Source: Pleurobrachia bachei (lineage: Eukaryota > Ctenophora > Tentaculata > Cydippida > Pleurobrachiidae). Taken from it: a stretch of DNA of 27,349 nt. Of this stretch, positions 20,182 to 27,349 are shown in pieces. Under the pieces are notes generated by a model. That model saw nothing but the letters and a program-made list of their open reading frames with translations. It had not been told where the DNA came from and did no database searches. Numbering within the stretch: position 1 is the first letter of the stretch; each line of letters opens with the position of its first letter. A program made the position numbers and the translations under genes. Location: NCBI GenBank assembly GCA_000695325.1, contig AVPN01000192.1, positions 11,789 through 39,137 on the forward strand, written 5' to 3'.

Positions 20182-21079
20182 ATGCCTCAGCAAAGTCTAT
20201 CAACGTTTTTCAAGCCGAAACGGCCATCGGACGCGGCAGTCACGGAACAGCCCGCCGGCGAGTGATCCGGACCTAGAAAGCCTTGCGATTGGTCAAAGTT
20301 GGAGCAACTGTCTCTTGGAAGAGATCCAGAAGCCTTATTTTGGGGAACTGCAAAAATTTGTCGAAAACGAGCGGAAATCCAAGACGATCTACCCGACACC
20401 TCGGGAAGTGTTTTCCTGGTCTCGGCACTGCGAATTCGAGGACGTCAAAGTTGTCATTCTCGGGCAGGACCCTTACCATGGTCCAAATCAGGCGCACGGA
20501 CTGTGTTTCAGTGTTAAAATGGGGGTAAACCCGCCACCTAGCCTGAAAAACATCTACAAAACTCTTGTAAAAGATATTGACGATTTTACTGATCCTGGCC
20601 ATGGATACCTGGTTGGTTGGGCTCGCCAGGGCGTGTTGTTACTCAACGCTGTCCTAACTGTCGAAAAGAGCAAGGCGAACTCCCACAAGGGTCGAGGCTG
20701 GGAGAGGGTAACAGATGGAGTAATTAAGCAGGTCAGTAAGCAGCTGAATAATTGTGTTTTCATGTTATGGGGTGGTCCTGCAAAGCAAAAAGAAGCTCTC
20801 ATCGATAAAAAGAAACATCTGATTTTGTCGTCAGTCCATCCCTCCCCCCTCTCTGCACACCGTGGGTTCTTTGAGTGTGGTCACTTCTCAGCTGCGAACA
20901 AATACCTGGTAGAGCACGGTAGGAAAGCTATTGATTGGAATGATCTTCCACCCGCCATTGTTTTCTTGGGTGCCAAGAGAGAGGGTCGAGCAAGGCAACC
21001 TGAAATGATGCAGAGACTTGTTTTGTTGTTTTTTAATTCTTTTGACGTCGAAGCGACGTCCGACGAAGCGTATTTTTAA
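20182..21079 (+). CDS. UNG: uracil-DNA glycosylase, intronless, apparent frameshift near the N-terminus
   Basis: UNG removes uracil from DNA and starts base-excision repair. The catalytic domain is unbroken from about 20261 to the TAA at 21077-21079. Key motifs: GQDPYHG at 20462-20482 with the water-activating Asp, PPPSLKNIYK, LLLNAVLTV, and HPSPLSAHRGFF with the catalytic His codon at 20837. That frame is open back to an ATG at 20144, but its first 40 residues look unlike any UNG. In another frame, ATG 20182 begins MPQQSLSTFFKPKRP, a textbook PCNA-binding box (QxxLxxFF) with basic residues, as at the human UNG2 N-terminus. That frame stops at 20263-20265. No plausible intron joins the two, so an indel between about 20212 and 20285, real or an assembly error, is likely. 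After the usual C-terminal IDW there is a tail of over 30 residues. Confidence 0.9.
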
Positions 21080-21235
21080 TCTTGTGTTGGCTATTTTTTC
21101 ATGATATCATTTTTATTCCCTACGTATTTTTATCTAATTTAATCTTTTTACATTTGGATTGTTTTAACTTGTGTCTCACCATTATTTCAGGACCACTATC
21201 AACCACTAACAAATTAACCCATTTTCATGTAGACC
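21080..21235. promoter_or_regulatory. short UNG/ePHD intergenic region with a splice acceptor
   Basis: Only 156 bp separate the UNG stop from the next start codon. A good acceptor (ATTATTTCAG) ends at 21190, and an in-frame TAG at 21230-21232 fixes ATG 21236 as the start. The acceptor implies a spliced 5' UTR, or possibly spliced-leader addition. Confidence 0.45.
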
Positions 21236-23700
<2,465 letters not shown>

Positions 23701-23979
23701 GGGAGGATATCAGAAGTGAGATGTTGGACTCGAAATTTGTTTGTTTACTTTTTTAATCGTTACATTAATTTATATATTGACTATACACTTACACTTTTAT
23801 TTACACAACAATCTTAGTTACAGCTGTTATGTCTCTTCATTCCTATTGTTCCTAACCCCACCATACCTCCCCTATATATAGCATGGATGGTAACCATAGC
23901 AACTGAGTTGTTCAGATCTCATCACTAGGCAACTAGAATCCCCTTATCACAGTAACCATGGAGACAAGGAGAAGGTGAC
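23701..23979. other. intergenic gap, ePHD stop to lysine-rich gene
   Basis: AT-rich 3' UTR-like sequence followed by GGTAACCATAGCAACTG near 23889 and CAGTAACCATGGAGAC near 23951, again X-box-like. No gene seen. Confidence 0.5.
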
Positions 23980-24509
23980 ATGTCATCTCTCAGTCAGGGA
24001 GGGGCAGGAGGAGGCTTGGGAAGGAGCAGAAAACACAAGTTATTTGGAGATAGTCAGGATACTGATCATGGAACTTCATCTAACAGAGGTAGTAATTAAT
24101 TAACTAACTAATTAGTTTTTAATTAGTTAATTAAAAATGTTATCTCGCTGTGCTGTCAAGCAATCGTTAACATTTCACTTATCCCTCCAGCATGTGGTTC
24201 ATGGGAGGACTCGGATGGGCAGGAGAATTATTTCTGTCACCAACTCTCTTCCCTCTCCATCCCACATCATGGTGAGTTGCCCCCACCCCCAGCAATCGTA
24301 TTTCCTCCCCCCTCCTTCCCCAGGGATCCCCTCCTGTGTCACTCATTGCCCAGACGGCACTTTGTTGCTCAGATAACAGCTGGAGTTTATTATTAAGCAG
24401 GAAGCCAATTAAAATTAATTGCTCACTATTCTCCATCTACAGGAAGCCATCCTAAGAAGAAGCTGAAGAGAAGGAAGAACAGGAAGGCGACGAGGATCAG
24501 AGGGAAACA
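23980..24509 (+). pseudogene. truncated copy of the lysine-rich gene
   Basis: Exons 23980-24088 and 24191-24271 and the first 67 bases of exon 3 (24443-24509) correspond to the intact copy starting at 25839. Exon 3 is cut by the duplication junction and runs into the second half of ePHD exon 3. Compared with the intact copy it lacks two residues in the N-terminal glycine-rich stretch (QGGAGGGLG). If the duplication is an assembly artefact, this is the allele of the other copy, not a pseudogene. Confidence 0.7.
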
Positions 24510-25563
24510 AACTGCTCAAAACTGCACGACTAACGGTATTGCTACTCGTAGCCTGTTTGTAGTCTAATTGAGCGCTGAATCGATGCTCTAAAGTCTAATC
24601 GTTATCCCTGATCCCAATTCCCAAGTTCTTCCTTCTTATTATTTTCGAGAGATCGGGAGATCATCTTGTTTCCTTCACCAAGGCTGTACCATTATCCCTC
24701 GCTAAATGAAGTTTGAACAATTCAACCTGCAGGAGTGTGTAATGTGCAAAGAACCGGGTGCGAGTTTGGGATGTTACAAGGCGGGATGTACAGAGCGATA
24801 TCATTACAAGTGTGCCGTACTAAAGGACTGCAAGTTTGTCAAAACCTCCCTGACTATCCTCTGTGCAAATCACGCGGTATGTAACCATGGTAACCTGGCG
24901 GGTCCGGGGTAACCATGCATGGTAACCATGGTAACCATGATAACAGGAGGGGTAGCCATGGTAACCGAGCCGGGGGAGAAATTTTTATTTAGTTTTGACG
25001 TCGCGTTTTTACTGTTTTCAGAAACCCAATATGGAATCTAATGTGAACGTGTTACCCTTCTACAACGTGAAAGACTGTAAGTTGAAAAAACAGAGATTTG
25101 ATTCTACATATTGTTACTCTCATTCCGTTAAATCGAAGGAAATCCTAATTCCTATTTTTGTCCAGACCTCACGAAAGAAGAGATGACTTTCCCAGTGAAA
25201 ACAACCCAAAAGGAAGATCAAAACAAGAAATTTGACAAGTTTTTAGACAAACTACATAGTGCTACAATAGGCAAAAAACGAAGAAGAGACAAACGTCCCC
25301 CAAAGAAACCCCGTGCGGACCAACCGGTTCAGTTTATCTGCTCAATAGGGAACTGTCATGCCCGGTTCCCTCCCTCCCTGGCTGATGCTGTCCCTGAGCA
25401 CTGGAGCATGGTGCTGACTCATGTGAGGAGCTGGCATTGTGATCTGAATTGTGGAGGGGGCAGTGCAAGGAAGAAAGGATGTGACACTTGTAGGATGATC
25501 TGTAGGGAGTATAACAAGGGGTTAGGGGAGGTGGGGAGGGTTAGCGTAGGGGATACTAAGTAG
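24510..25563 (+). pseudogene. 5'-truncated copy of the ePHD gene
   Basis: Carries the last 26 bases of exon 3, then exons 4B 24733-24876, 5B 25022-25076 and 6B 25166-25563, ending at TAG. Splice sites and frame are intact, but exons 1-2 and the first half of exon 3 are absent. Exon 6B differs from 6A by three amino acids (Met to Ile, Val to Ala, Thr to Ala) and several silent changes. So it is not decayed, which fits either a very young duplication or a second allele. Confidence 0.75.
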
Positions 25564-25838
25564 CTGGTAGAATATCAGAAGTGAGATGTTGGACTCGCAA
25601 TTTGTTTGTTTACTTTTTTAATCATTGATTTATTTATTGACTATACAGTTGTCACTTACACTTTTATTTACACAACAATTTTAGTTACAGCCGTCTCTCC
25701 ATTCCCATCCCTTCTTCCGAACCCTACCATACCTCCCCTATATAGCATGGATGGTAACCATAGCAACTGAGTTGTTCAGATCACTAGGCAACTAGAATCC
25801 CCTTATCACAGTAACCATGGAGACAAGGAGAAGGTGAC

Positions 25839-26730
25839 ATGTCATCTCTCAGTCAGGGAGGGACAGGAGCTGGAGGAGGCTTGGGAAGGAGCAGAAAACA
25901 CAAGTTATTTGGAGATAGTCAGGATACTGATCATGGAACTTCATCTAACAGAGGTAGTATTTAGTTAATTGTTGTTTAATTAGTTAATTAAAACGGTTGC
26001 TGTGCTGTCAAATCACCTTTAACATTTCACTTATCCCTCCAGCATGTGGTTCATGGGAGGACTCGGATGGTCAGGAGAATTATTTCTGTCACCAACTCTC
26101 TTCCCTCTCCATCCCGCATCATGGTGAGTTGCCCCCGACCCCAGCAATTGTATTTCCTCCCCGCTCCTTCCCCAGGGATCCCCTCCTGTGTCACTCATTG
26201 CCCAGACGGCACTTTGTTGCTCAGATAACAGATAACAGATAACAGATAACAGAGTTTATTATTAAGCAGGAAGCCAATTAAAATTAATTGCTCACTATTC
26301 TCCATCTACAGGAAGCCATCCTAAGAAGAAGCTGAAGAGAAGGAAGAACAGGAAGGCGACGAGGATCAGAGGGAAACAGACGATGCCCCCAGCTACTACG
26401 AGTGCGTCAGGAACCAGTGATATCACACCGACCATGACCAGTCCCTCACACATGGTAATTTAGCAGTAATCTGTGGGGGGGGGCATGGTAATTTAGCAGT
26501 CATCTATATAAATGACCAATCAGTAACTATTCAAAACTAGTTGGTTCTACCAGTCCAAATGGGCTGGGGAAGTGGGGGCACCGTGCGATGTTTCAAGTGT
26601 AGTACCAATTACTTTGAAGTTGTAACCACTATAATAACTTTGCAGCGAAGTGATGACACAATGGAAGAGACGATGTCAATAGATAGTTCGGATGTGGAGA
26701 GCGTGATAAGTCACAGGAACTTTGATAACG
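25839..26730 (+). CDS. unrecognised lysine-rich protein, at least 4 exons, open at 3' end
   Basis: Exons 25839-25953, 26043-26123, 26312-26454 and 26646-26730 join in frame (phases 1, 1, 0, 1) at good GT-AG sites. They give about 141 residues, and the gene continues past the last donor. The product has a Gly-rich start, the stretch LFGDSQDTDHGTSSNR, a strongly basic block (PKKKLKRRKNRKATRIRGK, likely nuclear signal) and an acidic Ser-rich segment (MEETMSIDSSDVESV). I do not recognise a family. A six-codon upstream frame (ATG 25817 to TGA 25835-25837) ends one base before the start codon in both copies, suggesting translational control by reinitiation. The last exon probably lies beyond the window. 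Confidence 0.6.
26222..26252. repeat. (TAACAGA)n short tandem repeat
   Basis: About four units in an intron of the lysine-rich gene. The matching place in the other duplication unit (near 24372) has one unit. Confidence 0.85.
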
Positions 26731-27349
26731 GTAAGTGTCAGCTTGTTCCAGAGATGATCATGTCATGTGACGATAACAATGCACTTCTATTACTGCGCTG
26801 CTAAGTGCAAAGGTTGCCATTCTACATACTACATGTACATTCATATTGTTGTAGTGGGTGGTAACTTAGTTAAATTTAAGCAAAAGAAAACAAATTTTAA
26901 CAAAACGGGTAAAAATTTAATTTATCAAACTACACAAAAAACACAACCGAAAATATTCAAACAAAAACACTCTAGTACACTGAATATAAACCATTCTGTG
27001 ACATTATATCATTTCTTGTACTATTTGATCATATATCAAACCAAATTGAGGTCTGACCGGGGGGGGATCACCCCCTAAATGCGTGGATGACATGCCTAAA
27101 TCACCCCCTAACTGACCAACTCCAATTGGGTCCCACCCCCTTATCAAATAGGCACTCATATAGGGGGCCCCTTGTTTGAATCAACCGTCTAGGTACCCAA
27201 AATCACCTGATTTTGAAGCAATTTTCGATGATCTGGACTAAATCGACCGTGAAAGTACACTTTTTTGATGTATTTTTCTGTACAGCAGACTAAATTCTTT
27301 TAGCGCGGACAATCAAATCTAGTCCGTGCACCAAAAATCAAAACTGACT
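26731..27349. other. right-hand non-coding stretch, intron of the lysine-rich gene
   Basis: Follows donor GTAAGT at 26731. AT-rich to 27050, then a C/G-run section where ATCACCCCCTAA is repeated (27068 and 27100). No exon, RNA gene or terminal repeat is convincing. An open frame at 26767-27078 is AT-rich and unlike any protein. Confidence 0.5.

Larger units (their letters stand above)
24510..26378 (+). repeat. second tandem duplication, unit B
   Basis: Counterpart of 22647-24509, 1869 against 1863 bp. The first 580 bp are identical and the rest has diverged. It includes a (TAACAGA)n expansion at 26222-26252 that is a single unit in unit A. Confidence 0.93.

Noticed and set aside
26767-27078. 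Terminal exon of the lysine-rich gene
   Set aside because: A TAG acceptor near 26853 would keep phase, but the product is an AT-rich Asn/Lys/Gln string with no resemblance to protein. More likely intron.

Overview
The window is nuclear DNA from a multicellular animal. Genes are split by many short GT-AG introns. One gene encodes a ciliary intraflagellar-transport protein, one a Ly6/uPAR-type surface protein and one an extended-PHD protein of the RAI1/TCF20 kind, a set that points to Metazoa. Compact introns, close gene spacing and very high synonymous divergence between near-identical blocks suggest a highly heterozygous marine invertebrate. The phylum cannot be fixed from the sequence. There is no sign of a bacterium, phage or virus, and no CRISPR array.

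Layout. A (TC)35 microsatellite opens the window, followed by a possible last exon of an unknown gene (294-474) and a CpG-rich unassigned stretch with a 22-bp-arm palindrome. Gamma-glutamyl hydrolase runs on the minus strand (2757-1274, five exons). Divergently from it, IFT140 runs on the plus strand from 3250 to 19674; a 31-exon model gives a 1436-residue protein. Two things interrupt IFT140: a partial tandem duplication of exons 4-8 (about 4212-6845), and a 5.1-kb intron 20. That intron holds a complete five-exon Ly6/uPAR-type gene on the opposite strand (12446-11243) and a 64-copy 21-bp minisatellite (13940-15294).

Downstream on the plus strand lie an intronless uracil-DNA glycosylase (from about 20182 to 21079), a six-exon RAI1/TCF20-like extended-PHD gene (21236-23700) and an unrecognised lysine-rich gene (from 25839, open at the right edge). 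A second tandem duplication (22647-24509 and 24510-26378) covers the end of the PHD gene and the start of the lysine-rich gene, leaving one intact copy and one truncated copy of each.

The genes do not form an obvious pathway: folate metabolism (GGH), ciliary transport (IFT140), cell-surface signalling (Ly6), uracil repair (UNG) and chromatin reading (ePHD). The most notable points are the hidden nested Ly6 gene, the two duplications (23 synonymous and no amino-acid changes between the IFT140 copies), a PCNA-binding box of UNG lying in a different frame from its catalytic domain, and a cluster of RFX X-box-like motifs in the introns of a cilium gene.
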